Assembly (NCBI GenBank): GCA_002316235.1
Contig: DCDD01000028.1
Location: 1-5,534 of the forward strand
Source: Bacteroidales bacterium UBA1064
GTDB taxonomy: Bacteria; Bacteroidota; Bacteroidia; Bacteroidales; Tenuifilaceae
Direction: 5' to 3'
DNA length: 5,534 nucleotides
In this document: piece by piece, positions 1-5,534 of the stretch
Layout of the letters: each line of letters begins with the position of its first letter
Numbering within the stretch: the first letter of the stretch is position 1
Position numbers and translations under genes: made by a program
The notes under the pieces: model-generated
What the model saw: only the letters and a program-made list of their open reading frames with translations
Told to the model about the DNA's origin: nothing
Database searches by the model: none

Positions 1-283
1 ACTTCAGAATGCTAAGAATCCGGGGATGAACGGTTTTCGTATTCGCATATTCCTGGAGTTGGGGCAAAACGCTCGTCGCAACTCCGAGGCAGTGATGAAT
101 GCTTTTATGGAAAAGTACCCTGATATTAGAGTTTACCAAAGCTACGACAATCCCTACTGGAAAATTTCGGTGGGTGATTTCCGTACTCGGGAGAGCGCTC
201 AAAAACTTTACCACCAGCTTCTTGTAGATTACCCTAAAGCATTTATAATTCCGCAATGGATTAACTTTCCACCACTGGAGTAG
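1..283 (+). CDS. SPOR-domain protein, C-terminal end (5' partial)
   Basis: The open frame runs in from the left edge (first whole codon at base 2) to a TAG at 281-283, giving 93 visible residues. The ATG at base 26 is only an internal methionine: the frame is open upstream of it and the domain has already begun. The visible part matches a SPOR domain: a first strand GFRIRIF, then a helix, a strand RVYQSY, the characteristic NPYWKISVGDFRTR turn, a helix rich in A/L/Y, and a final strand AFIIPQWI. SPOR domains bind peptidoglycan stripped of stem peptides, and such proteins usually sit in the periplasm or at the outer membrane. A signal peptide or membrane segment would lie outside the window and cannot be checked. 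The stop is only 4 bases from the transketolase start, so the genes are probably co-transcribed. The family call is good; the exact role is unknown. Confidence 0.82.
   Translation, partial: LQNAKNPGMNGFRIRIFLELGQNARRNSEAVMNAFMEKYPDIRVYQSYDNPYWKISVGDFRTRESAQKLYHQLLVDYPKAFIIPQWINFPPLE
277..280 (+). promoter_or_regulatory. Shine-Dalgarno-like GGAG for the transketolase N-terminal subunit
   Basis: GGAG lies inside the last codons of the SPOR gene, 7 bases before the ATG at 288. The spacing supports that ATG and suggests translational coupling to the upstream gene. SD motifs are often weak or absent in Bacteroidota, so this is supportive only. Confidence 0.45.
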
Positions 284-287
284 CGTT

Positions 288-1148
288 ATGGTCCAGGCAA
301 ACTTGCACCAGCTTCTAAAGGTATCGAAACAACTTCGGGAGGATGTCGTTCGGAGTTTAGCCTCAGCTGGTTCAGGCCATCTCGGAGCCTCGTTAGGGCT
401 TGCCGATATTTTTACAGTGCTCTACTGGCAAGTTCTGCATCACCGTCCGCTTCAGCCCGGTTGGAGCGAGCGGGACAGGCTGATACTATCTATAGGACAT
501 GCTGCCCCGGTGCTCTACGCCGCTTTGGCCAACTCGGGATACTTTCCCAGGGAGGAACTTCTCACCTTACGAAAGCTGGGCTCGCGCCTACAAGGACATC
601 CCGGAAGGGATCATGGATTGCCCGGACTTGAACTTTCAGCAGGTTCGCTTGGTCAGGGACTTTCGGTAGCAGTAGGCTTAGCTCTGGCCGCTAAAATTGA
701 TAGAGCCCCATGGCGGGTCTTTTCCATCCATGGCGATGGGGAACTACAGGAGGGATCAATCTGGGAGGCAGCCATGAGCGCTGCCCATCATAAACTCAAT
801 AACCTGATTGCCCTGGTTGATAGAAACGACTGTCAGATTGATGGCCGAACATCGGAGGTTATGGGGCTTGAGCCCCTTAGAGCAAAATGGGAATCTTTTG
901 GCTGGAGGGTGCTGGAGTGTGATGGAAATGATATTGCCCAGCTGGTTGAAACCTTTGAAGTTGCAGAGCATGGTGATGTGAAACCTACGGTAATTATTGC
1001 CAGAACGCTTATGGGATATGGCGTTAAAAGCATTCAGGACGATTACCGCTGGCATGGGAAGGCACCAAGCCCTACCGAGGCGGAAAAGTTTCTTGATGAG
1101 CTACACGCTCACTACTTATCTCTACAAAATGGAACAGTTCAGGAATAA
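288..1148 (+). CDS. Transketolase, N-terminal (thiamine diphosphate-binding) subunit
   Basis: This 286-residue protein is the first half of a split transketolase, which moves two-carbon ketol units between sugar phosphates in the cytoplasmic non-oxidative pentose phosphate pathway. The cofactor motif is clear: GDGELQEGSIWEA starts at residue 149 and ends near VDRNDCQIDG (178-186). By comparison with E. coli TktA, Asp150 and Asn180 would bind the metal. Other family histidines are visible: His31 in GHLGASLG, His71 in SIGHAAPVLY, His103 in QGHPGR and His256 in YRWHGKAP. The length is normal for stand-alone N-terminal subunits, which lack the pyrimidine-binding half. That half is encoded next, with a 20-base overlap, so the two products almost certainly form one active complex. 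The start is supported by a GGAG 7 bases upstream and by the 4-base gap after the SPOR stop. The exact sugar substrate cannot be read; dedicated sugar-catabolic transketolases are also split this way. Confidence 0.93.
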   Translation: MVQANLHQLLKVSKQLREDVVRSLASAGSGHLGASLGLADIFTVLYWQVLHHRPLQPGWSERDRLILSIGHAAPVLYAALANSGYFPREELLTLRKLGSRLQGHPGRDHGLPGLELSAGSLGQGLSVAVGLALAAKIDRAPWRVFSIHGDGELQEGSIWEAAMSAAHHKLNNLIALVDRNDCQIDGRTSEVMGLEPLRAKWESFGWRVLECDGNDIAQLVETFEVAEHGDVKPTVIIARTLMGYGVKSIQDDYRWHGKAPSPTEAEKFLDELHAHYLSLQNGTVQE

Positions 1149-2100
1149 AGGCGATAAGGCTACCCGAACGGGCTTTGGTGAGGGAGTGGTTGATATTGGG
1201 GAGCTCAATCCCAACGTGGTGGTGCTGGGTGCCGACATAACCGCCTCGGTTGGGTTGGATGGTTTCAAGCGTAGGTTCCCTGAACGTTTTTTTTCCTTTG
1301 GTATTGCCGAACAGAACATTACCGCAGTGGCAGCAGGTTTGGCGTTGGCCGGAAAACTTCCTGTATTTTCCTCCTATGGCGTTTTTGCCGCACTACGCGC
1401 TGCCGACCAGCTACGAATTTCAATATGCTACAACAACGTTAAGGTTATTATAGGTGGTGCTCATGCCGGAATATCGGTTGGCCCCGATGGTGCTACCCAT
1501 CAGGCGCTGGAGGATATAGCCTACCTCAGGGCATTACCAAATATGACCCTTATTTCTCCGTGCGATGCCAATCAGGCCAGGGCTGCTACCATTGCTGCTA
1601 TGCAGCAGGTGAATGGGCCTGTTTACATTCGCTTCGGTCGTGAGCCCGTCCCCAATTTTACCGATGAGGATCAGAAGCTAGTGGTGGGGAAGGGGCAGGT
1701 TCTTATGAATGGCGACGACGTTGCAATTGTAGCTACCGGGCATGAGGTTTGGGAGTCAATCGAGGCTGCCCATATTCTGGCCGGGCAAGGGGTTAATGCT
1801 ATGGTGGTTAATATTCACACAATTAAGCCTTTAGATATACCACTACTTGTAGATATAGCCCACCATACCGGTTTTGTGGTTACTGTTGAGGAGCACCAGG
1901 TAAACGGTGGACTTGGTGGAGCTGTTGCCGAAGTTCTTGGGAAATATTGCCCAACGCCAATGGAAATTGTTGGAATGCCCGATTGCTTTGGAGAGTCTGG
2001 TACTCCAGCCGAGCTGTTGCAGAAGTATGGGCTCAACTCCCAGTCTATAGCCAGTAAGGTTTTGGAAACCCTTTCTCGTAATAAAAAAGGAATATTGTAA
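1129..2100 (+). CDS. Transketolase, C-terminal (pyrimidine-binding and C-terminal domain) subunit
   Basis: This 323-residue protein completes the transketolase. The pyrimidine-binding domain shows ATRTGFGEG (11-19) and GADITAS (34-40). GIAEQN (58-63) holds the conserved Glu61 that activates the thiamine aminopyrimidine. SVGPDGATHQALED (116-129) follows, with His124. After about residue 190 comes the transketolase C-terminal domain, with VAIVATGHE (198-206) and VTVEEHQVNGGLGGAVAE (251-268). I chose the ATG at 1129 because its product begins just before the conserved ATRTGFGEG stretch. The frame is open back to at least 997, and an ATG at 1096 with GGAAAAG 7 bases before it would add 11 residues (MSYTLTTYLYK) that do not look conserved. 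The chosen start has no clear SD and lies inside the upstream gene, so translational coupling is likely. A terminator hairpin follows the stop directly. Confidence 0.93.
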   Translation: MEQFRNKGDKATRTGFGEGVVDIGELNPNVVVLGADITASVGLDGFKRRFPERFFSFGIAEQNITAVAAGLALAGKLPVFSSYGVFAALRAADQLRISICYNNVKVIIGGAHAGISVGPDGATHQALEDIAYLRALPNMTLISPCDANQARAATIAAMQQVNGPVYIRFGREPVPNFTDEDQKLVVGKGQVLMNGDDVAIVATGHEVWESIEAAHILAGQGVNAMVVNIHTIKPLDIPLLVDIAHHTGFVVTVEEHQVNGGLGGAVAEVLGKYCPTPMEIVGMPDCFGESGTPAELLQKYGLNSQSIASKVLETLSRNKKGIL

Positions 2101-2103
2101 ACG

Positions 2104-2126
2104 GGTAGATTAATCTACCTTTTTTT
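2104..2126 (+). terminator. Rho-independent terminator after the transketolase pair
   Basis: A perfect 16-base palindrome, GGTAGATTAATCTACC (2104-2119), is followed at once by seven T residues (2120-2126). It folds as a 6-bp stem with a TTAA loop. It begins 4 bases after the transketolase stop and 19 bases before the purF start. The T-tract is only on the + strand side, so it should stop + strand transcription. The stem is short, so some read-through into purF is possible. Confidence 0.8.
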
Positions 2127-2133
2127 ATCATAC

Positions 2134-2138
2134 AGGAA
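2134..2138 (+). promoter_or_regulatory. Shine-Dalgarno-like AGGAA for purF
   Basis: AGGAA in the 19-base gap between the terminator and the gene ends 7 bases before the ATG at 2146. It is one of the better SD matches in the window and supports that start. Confidence 0.5.
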
Positions 2139-2145
2139 ACATAAA

Positions 2146-4047
2146 ATGAGCGAGCAGATTAAACACGAATGTGGTATTGCGCTTATTAGGCTGCTTAAAC
2201 CTATGGAGTACTACCACCTTAAGTACGGCACATGGCAGTATGGGCTTCAGAAGCTGTACCTTCTAATGGAAAAGCAGCACAACCGTGGACAGGATGGAGC
2301 AGGGCTAACCTCTCTTAAGTTCGATTTGGAACCGGGGAAGCGGTACATCGACAGGGAGCGTTCTAATTCGGATTCTTCCATTAAGGATATTTTTGATGCC
2401 GTTAATAGGAGCATTAACCAGTACGGGCATAGACCTGAACTAGCCGGTGATTCGGCCTGGGCTAAGGAAAATATTCCCTTTGCCGGTGAAATATACTTGG
2501 GCCACTTAAGGTATGGTACTTTTGGAAACAACTCCATAGATTACGTTCATCCCGTAATGCGCGACAACAACTGGAAATCACGTACTCTGGTTCTGGCCGG
2601 GAACTTTAACATGACCAACGTGGATGAGCTCTTTAACAAGCTGGTAAGCTTGGGGCAGCACCCACGTGATTACTCCGACACCGTAACTGTTCTGGAAAAG
2701 ATTGGCCACTTTCTGGATGAGGAAAACCAGCAGGTTTTTCGACAGTATAAGAATGAGGGGTACTCCAACATGGAGATTAGCAAGCTAATTGCCGAGAACA
2801 TTAACATTGGCAAGATACTTCAGGCAGCAACAAAGGATTTTGACGGTGGGTATGCCATTGCCGGTCTTATTGGTCATGGCGATGCCTTTGTAATTCGCGA
2901 CCCATGGGGCATTCGTCCAGCGTTCTACTATTTAAACGACGAATTTGCCGTTGTGGCTTCTGAACGTTCGGCCATACAAACGGTTATGAATGTTGCAACC
3001 GATGATGTTAAGGAGGTTAACCCAGGCTATGGCTTGATTATCAAGCGTAACGGAACTATCACCCATGAGGAGATAAGGGTACCCCAGCAACGAAGGTCAT
3101 GCTCATTCGAGAGGATTTACTTTTCACGGGGCTCAGACAGGGATATATACCAGGAGCGTAAAAAGTTGGGCGAACTGCTAACCCCGGCAATCCTGAAGGC
3201 CATTAATTATGACCATTCCAATACTGTGTTTTCTTATATTCCCAACACCGCTGAAACGGCATTCTACGGCATGGTTAAGGGGGTGGAGGATTACCTGAAG
3301 GTGGAGAAGAAGCGGATGATTTTGGAAAAGAGCAGCTCATTGACCGAGAGCGATTTGGATGAGGTAATCGCCATTCGGTTACGAGTCGAAAAAATTGCCG
3401 TTAAGGATGTTAAGCTTCGTACGTTTATTTCCCAGGATAAGGGGAGGGAGGATCTTGTTGGGCATGTGTACGACATTACCTATGGCGCCATCAGGCCGGG
3501 GATAGACAGCCTGGTGGTGATTGACGATTCAATAGTAAGGGGAACCACCCTAAAGGAGAGCATTCTAAGAATACTCGACAGGCTAAATCCCGTAAGCGTT
3601 GTGGTGGTGTCCTCCTCACCTCAAATTCGCTATCCCGATTGCTACGGCATCGATATGGCCAAGCTTAGCGATTTTGTAGCTTTCAAGGCCGCTGTTGGAT
3701 TGCTGCACGATACAGGTCAGGAGGCCATCATCAACAAGGTTTACCGGAAGTGTAAGGAACAGCAATATCTGCCTAAAGAGGAAATTGTGAATTACGTCAA
3801 GGAGATTTACAGCCCGTTTACGGACGATCAACTTGCCGAAAAAATCGCCCAGCTATTAACCCCAAAGGATATGAGGGCTAAGGTTAAAATTGTGTACCAG
3901 TCAATCGAAAACCTTCACCTGGCCTGCCCCAACGATTTGGGCGATTGGTACTTCACCGGCAACTACCCTACTCCGGGTGGAAATAGGGTGGTGAACAACT
4001 CGTTTATCAACTTTATTGAGGGCCGTAACAACAGGGCATACCAGTAA
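2146..4047 (+). CDS. purF: Amidophosphoribosyltransferase, long PurF-type
   Basis: PurF makes 5-phosphoribosylamine from PRPP and glutamine, the first committed step of purine synthesis, in the cytoplasm. The N-terminal half is an Ntn-type glutaminase: Cys9 in HECGIAL is the likely nucleophile, followed by NRGQDGAG (46-53), GHLRYGTFG (119-127), GNFNMTN (152-158), YSDT (176-179) and DPWGIRP (252-258). The phosphoribosyltransferase half has ERIYFSRGSD (322-331), LRTFIS (424-429), the hallmark PRPP loop VVIDDSIVRGTT (457-468), then SPQIRYPDCYGIDM (491-504) and a late FTGNYPTPGG (603-612). At 633 residues it exceeds E. coli PurF (about 505) and B. subtilis PurF (about 476). The extra length is spread over the start, the RGQD-to-RYGT interval, a lysine/glutamate-rich insert around 384-420, and about 100 residues before the final motif. 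Eight residues precede Cys9 and would have to be removed if Cys acts as the N-terminal nucleophile, as with the B. subtilis propeptide. Long PurF forms are, as I recall, usual in Bacteroidota and may coexist with a canonical PurF. A terminator upstream suggests separate transcription from the transketolase genes. Confidence 0.88.
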   Translation: MSEQIKHECGIALIRLLKPMEYYHLKYGTWQYGLQKLYLLMEKQHNRGQDGAGLTSLKFDLEPGKRYIDRERSNSDSSIKDIFDAVNRSINQYGHRPELAGDSAWAKENIPFAGEIYLGHLRYGTFGNNSIDYVHPVMRDNNWKSRTLVLAGNFNMTNVDELFNKLVSLGQHPRDYSDTVTVLEKIGHFLDEENQQVFRQYKNEGYSNMEISKLIAENINIGKILQAATKDFDGGYAIAGLIGHGDAFVIRDPWGIRPAFYYLNDEFAVVASERSAIQTVMNVATDDVKEVNPGYGLIIKRNGTITHEEIRVPQQRRSCSFERIYFSRGSDRDIYQERKKLGELLTPAILKAINYDHSNTVFSYIPNTAETAFYGMVKGVEDYLKVEKKRMILEKSSSLTESDLDEVIAIRLRVEKIAVKDVKLRTFISQDKGREDLVGHVYDITYGAIRPGIDSLVVIDDSIVRGTTLKESILRILDRLNPVSVVVVSSSPQIRYPDCYGIDMAKLSDFVAFKAAVGLLHDTGQEAIINKVYRKCKEQQYLPKEEIVNYVKEIYSPFTDDQLAEKIAQLLTPKDMRAKVKIVYQSIENLHLACPNDLGDWYFTGNYPTPGGNRVVNNSFINFIEGRNNRAYQ

Positions 4048-4096
4048 CAGTGAACTTTCTCTGTCCGTGCTGTCATGGTAAATCTTTTGCTGGTTG

Positions 4097-4136
4097 AACC
4101 CGGCTGAGCAGGGTTTTCTGCTCCCCTGCGGTCAGC
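4097..4136. other. Overlapping hairpins in the convergent purF / N-acyltransferase gap (possible terminator)
   Basis: Three mutually exclusive hairpins overlap here. The largest pairs GCTGAGCAGGG (4103-4113) with CCCTGC (4124-4129) and TCAGC (4132-4136), an 11-bp stem with a two-base GG bulge. A second is a perfect 6-bp stem, GAGCAG (4106-4111) with CTGCTC (4118-4123). A third is AACCC (4097-4101) with GGGTT (4111-4115). The largest is followed on the + strand by TTTCCTTTC, only a weak T-tract, and it runs over the stop codon of the minus-strand gene. No T-run follows on the - strand. Its place between convergent genes suits a terminator for purF, but the signal is imperfect. I see no gene in 4048-4131. 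Confidence 0.45.
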
Positions 4137-5091
4137 TTTCCTTTCGGTAGGGTCTTAGGTATTTACCGGCCAGCTTCCTCACGAATGTGCCGGTGTGCCT
4201 TTCCATTTTATGCTGGTAAATATCCGGAATAGTTATAAGAATTGCTGTTTCTTCAACATTTCCGAAGTAGGGGTTTATAACCGTGCCAAAAACTTTCATG
4301 GATGGGCTAAGGTTCATGTAGGCGTTAATGAGGGGGGGAATTTTCTCGCCAAGCTCTCTTATCTTGTGCGATAGAATTTTGTAATCCTCCGTGTAGTTTT
4401 TTCCGGTGAATAGCCTTTCCATTTTATCCCGATCCATGTTCACCTCAATTGGATGTATGGTTGTAACGAGCTGTTCGTTGTCCTTAAAGTATTTTTCAAA
4501 GAAGTAGAGGAGTGTGTCTCTAGCCTCTACGTTGTAGGAGCGGTACATGGTAACCTTGCCGAAGAAGTACCTGATGTGGGGGTTAAGCACGATAAGGGCG
4601 CCCAGCCCATCCCACAGGTTGTCAAGGGCGTAAAGTCCTTTGCCACCCCTGCTGAGCGACTGGTACTTAGGCTGAACAAAAGAGCGTCCCAGCTCAATCA
4701 TTTTAGGGATATACTCTCTGTCAAATTTTTCAGAGAAATTAAACAGGTGCTTGGTGGAGAGGTTAATTTCATCGCCCTTTGAGGGGTCAACGCTGTGGAA
4801 CCTGTATCCTCCAAGTATTTCCCTTTCCTTTGGATCCCAAACAATAAGCTGCTTGTAGCAGTTATCGCAGATGTCGTACTCATCTATATCAACCTCCTCT
4901 CCGGTGCCCCCACCGGCAGAGCGAAAAGTAAATTCCCTTAGCCTGCCCACCTCGCGCATCAGGTTGGGCGAATCATGGGCGGTAAAGAGGTAGAGCTCAT
5001 TTTCCGCATTGTTGGTGTTCCTAACGAACTTCTCGGGGGTGAGTTCTGCCATTAGTAGGTTCCGGTCAACCGGTTCGATTATTTCCTGCAT
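4132..5091 (-). CDS. glsB: GNAT-family N-acyltransferase, GlsB-like (N-acyl-amino-acid lipid synthesis)
   Basis: This 319-residue protein looks like the hemolysin-like/OlsB-related branch of GNAT acyltransferases. Its closest recognised relative is Bacteroides GlsB, which joins a 3-hydroxy fatty acid to the amino group of glycine to give commendamide-type monoacyl lipids. Visible landmarks are SPNLMREVGRLREFTFR (41-57), GGYRF (94-98), ELGRSFVQPKYQ (133-144, the likely acyl-donor-binding turn) and LWDGLGALI (159-167). A C-terminal region IPPLINAYMNLSP (251-263) follows. No signal peptide or membrane segment is apparent. The start at 5091 gives the full N-terminus, MQEIIEPVDR; Met14 is a less likely alternative, and there is no strong SD. 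The gene lies 62 bases downstream of a PlsC-like acyltransferase on the same strand, matching the two-step N- then O-acylation pathway. The amino acid substrate is inferred; ornithine or another amino acid is possible. Cys75 and Cys78 form a CDNC pair that I do not expect from the family. Confidence 0.8.
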   Translation of the reverse strand: MQEIIEPVDRNLLMAELTPEKFVRNTNNAENELYLFTAHDSPNLMREVGRLREFTFRSAGGGTGEEVDIDEYDICDNCYKQLIVWDPKEREILGGYRFHSVDPSKGDEINLSTKHLFNFSEKFDREYIPKMIELGRSFVQPKYQSLSRGGKGLYALDNLWDGLGALIVLNPHIRYFFGKVTMYRSYNVEARDTLLYFFEKYFKDNEQLVTTIHPIEVNMDRDKMERLFTGKNYTEDYKILSHKIRELGEKIPPLINAYMNLSPSMKVFGTVINPYFGNVEETAILITIPDIYQHKMERHTGTFVRKLAGKYLRPYRKES

Positions 5092-5153
5092 GGCTAGTAT
5101 CTTCTAGAATTGGAGTTTACTGGGTTGGTTTTTTACTGCATCAATTTGACAGT

Positions 5154-5534
5154 TTATGAAGCGGGCTTCATCTGGTAAACCACATGCTTAACCCATTGAG
5201 CCCATTCATGGGCATTTCTGGTGTTGTCAAAGGTGCTGAATGGGATAGGCTTACCTATTTTAACCGTAATGCTCTTTCCTTTTTGCCTGAACATTTCATC
5301 GGAAAGGTAGAGCATCTCGATGTTGGTTTTAATCCTCAGCTTAGCCCGTAACCTGGCTAGGTTGTAAAAAAAGGTGGAGTTACGCCCGTCAAAAAATACC
5401 GGCACCACGTCCCGCTCATGTTTAATGGCTTTAACAATAAAATTTTTTTTCCATTCCAGGTCCTCAATTCTACCCTTTTGCTTGCGTGAGCAAAGTCCGG
5501 CAGGAAAGTATAGAATTTGTGCCGATGAGCTGTA
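5154..5534 (-). CDS. glsA: PlsC-like lysophospholipid/O-acyltransferase, GlsA-like, C-terminal part (5' partial)
   Basis: The frame ends at a TAA (5154-5156) and stays open to the right edge, giving 126 residues of the C-terminus. The GTG at 5406-5408 is an internal valine, not a start. Near the visible beginning is YFPAGLCSRKQ (9-19), the third conserved PlsC-family motif (FPxG), which contacts the phosphate or head group. It is followed by DLEWKKNFI (25-33), VVPVFFDGRNS (43-53), FFYNLARLR (55-63), NIEMLYLSDEMF (71-82) and GKPIPF (94-99). The HX4D catalytic motif would lie beyond the window. In the GlsA role it would O-acylate the hydroxyl of a monoacyl glycine lipid at the inner membrane. 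Pairing with the GNAT gene just downstream is the main reason to prefer this role over phosphatidic acid synthesis. No terminator is visible in the 62-base gap, so co-transcription is likely. Confidence 0.8.
   Translation of the reverse strand, partial: YSSSAQILYFPAGLCSRKQKGRIEDLEWKKNFIVKAIKHERDVVPVFFDGRNSTFFYNLARLRAKLRIKTNIEMLYLSDEMFRQKGKSITVKIGKPIPFSTFDNTRNAHEWAQWVKHVVYQMKPAS

Noticed and set aside
756..1055. Minus-strand open frames opposite the transketolase and PurF genes
   Set aside because: They are antisense to strongly conserved coding sequence, have no family motifs and no start signals.
1287..1294. Run of eight T in the transketolase C-terminal gene, a possible slippage site
   Set aside because: The frame continues correctly through the conserved FFSFGIAEQN motif, and no downstream frame or stem suggests programmed frameshifting. 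The run of eight A on the coding strand of the PlsC-like gene (5443-5450) was set aside for the same reason.
288..2100. A frameshifted full-length transketolase rather than two genes
   Set aside because: Both halves have intact ends and family-typical lengths for split transketolases, the second has its own start, and the break lies at the usual domain boundary.
2104..2119. The 16-base palindrome as a repressor operator
   Set aside because: The T-tract directly after it and its place after a stop codon are better explained by a terminator; only one copy is seen and no regulator gene is nearby.
4453..4782. A 109-residue open frame on the + strand
   Set aside because: It lies wholly opposite the well-supported N-acyltransferase gene and shows no recognisable domain; it is a shadow frame.
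5092..5153. A promoter or riboswitch between the two minus-strand acyltransferase genes
   Set aside because: At 62 bases it is too short for a known riboswitch, and I found no TAnnTTTG-type promoter or stable hairpin; CTAG...CTAG is too weak to call.

Overview
The window looks like a chromosomal segment from a Bacteroidota bacterium, most likely Bacteroidales-like, of moderate GC content. The evidence is the long-form amidophosphoribosyltransferase, the divided transketolase, a SPOR-domain protein whose sequence style matches that phylum, and a PlsC-like/GNAT acyltransferase pair resembling the glycine-lipid enzymes GlsA/GlsB. Shine-Dalgarno sequences are weak or absent at several starts, which also fits. 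Genus cannot be read from the sequence. I see no insertion sequence, phage gene, tRNA, rRNA or CRISPR array; this is ordinary core-metabolism DNA.

Left part (1-2126, + strand): the 3' end of a SPOR-domain (peptidoglycan-binding) gene is followed after 4 bases by the two halves of a split transketolase. The N-terminal subunit carries the thiamine diphosphate-binding domain, and the C-terminal subunit carries the pyrimidine-binding and C-terminal domains. Their reading frames overlap by 20 bases. The run ends in a compact hairpin with a T-tract (2104-2126), a good intrinsic terminator.

Middle (2146-4047, + strand): a 633-residue PurF-type amidophosphoribosyltransferase with an N-terminal nucleophile glutaminase domain and a PRPP-binding phosphoribosyltransferase domain. 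It is roughly 130-160 residues longer than the E. coli and B. subtilis enzymes and has several non-canonical motif residues. Transketolase makes pentose phosphates and PurF consumes PRPP derived from ribose 5-phosphate, so the two loci are metabolically linked even though a terminator separates them.

Right part (4132-5534, - strand): a convergent pair. The C-terminal part of a PlsC-like O-acyltransferase (cut by the window end) lies upstream of a complete GNAT-family N-acyltransferase. Together they resemble GlsA/GlsB, which make N-acyl-glycine (commendamide-type) lipids and their O-acylated diacyl forms in Bacteroides. An 84-base convergent gap with overlapping alternative hairpins separates this pair from purF.

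There is no gene-free stretch over 300 bases. I found no clearly novel system. The most useful leads are the divergent PurF, the glycine-lipid cassette, and the signals between genes.
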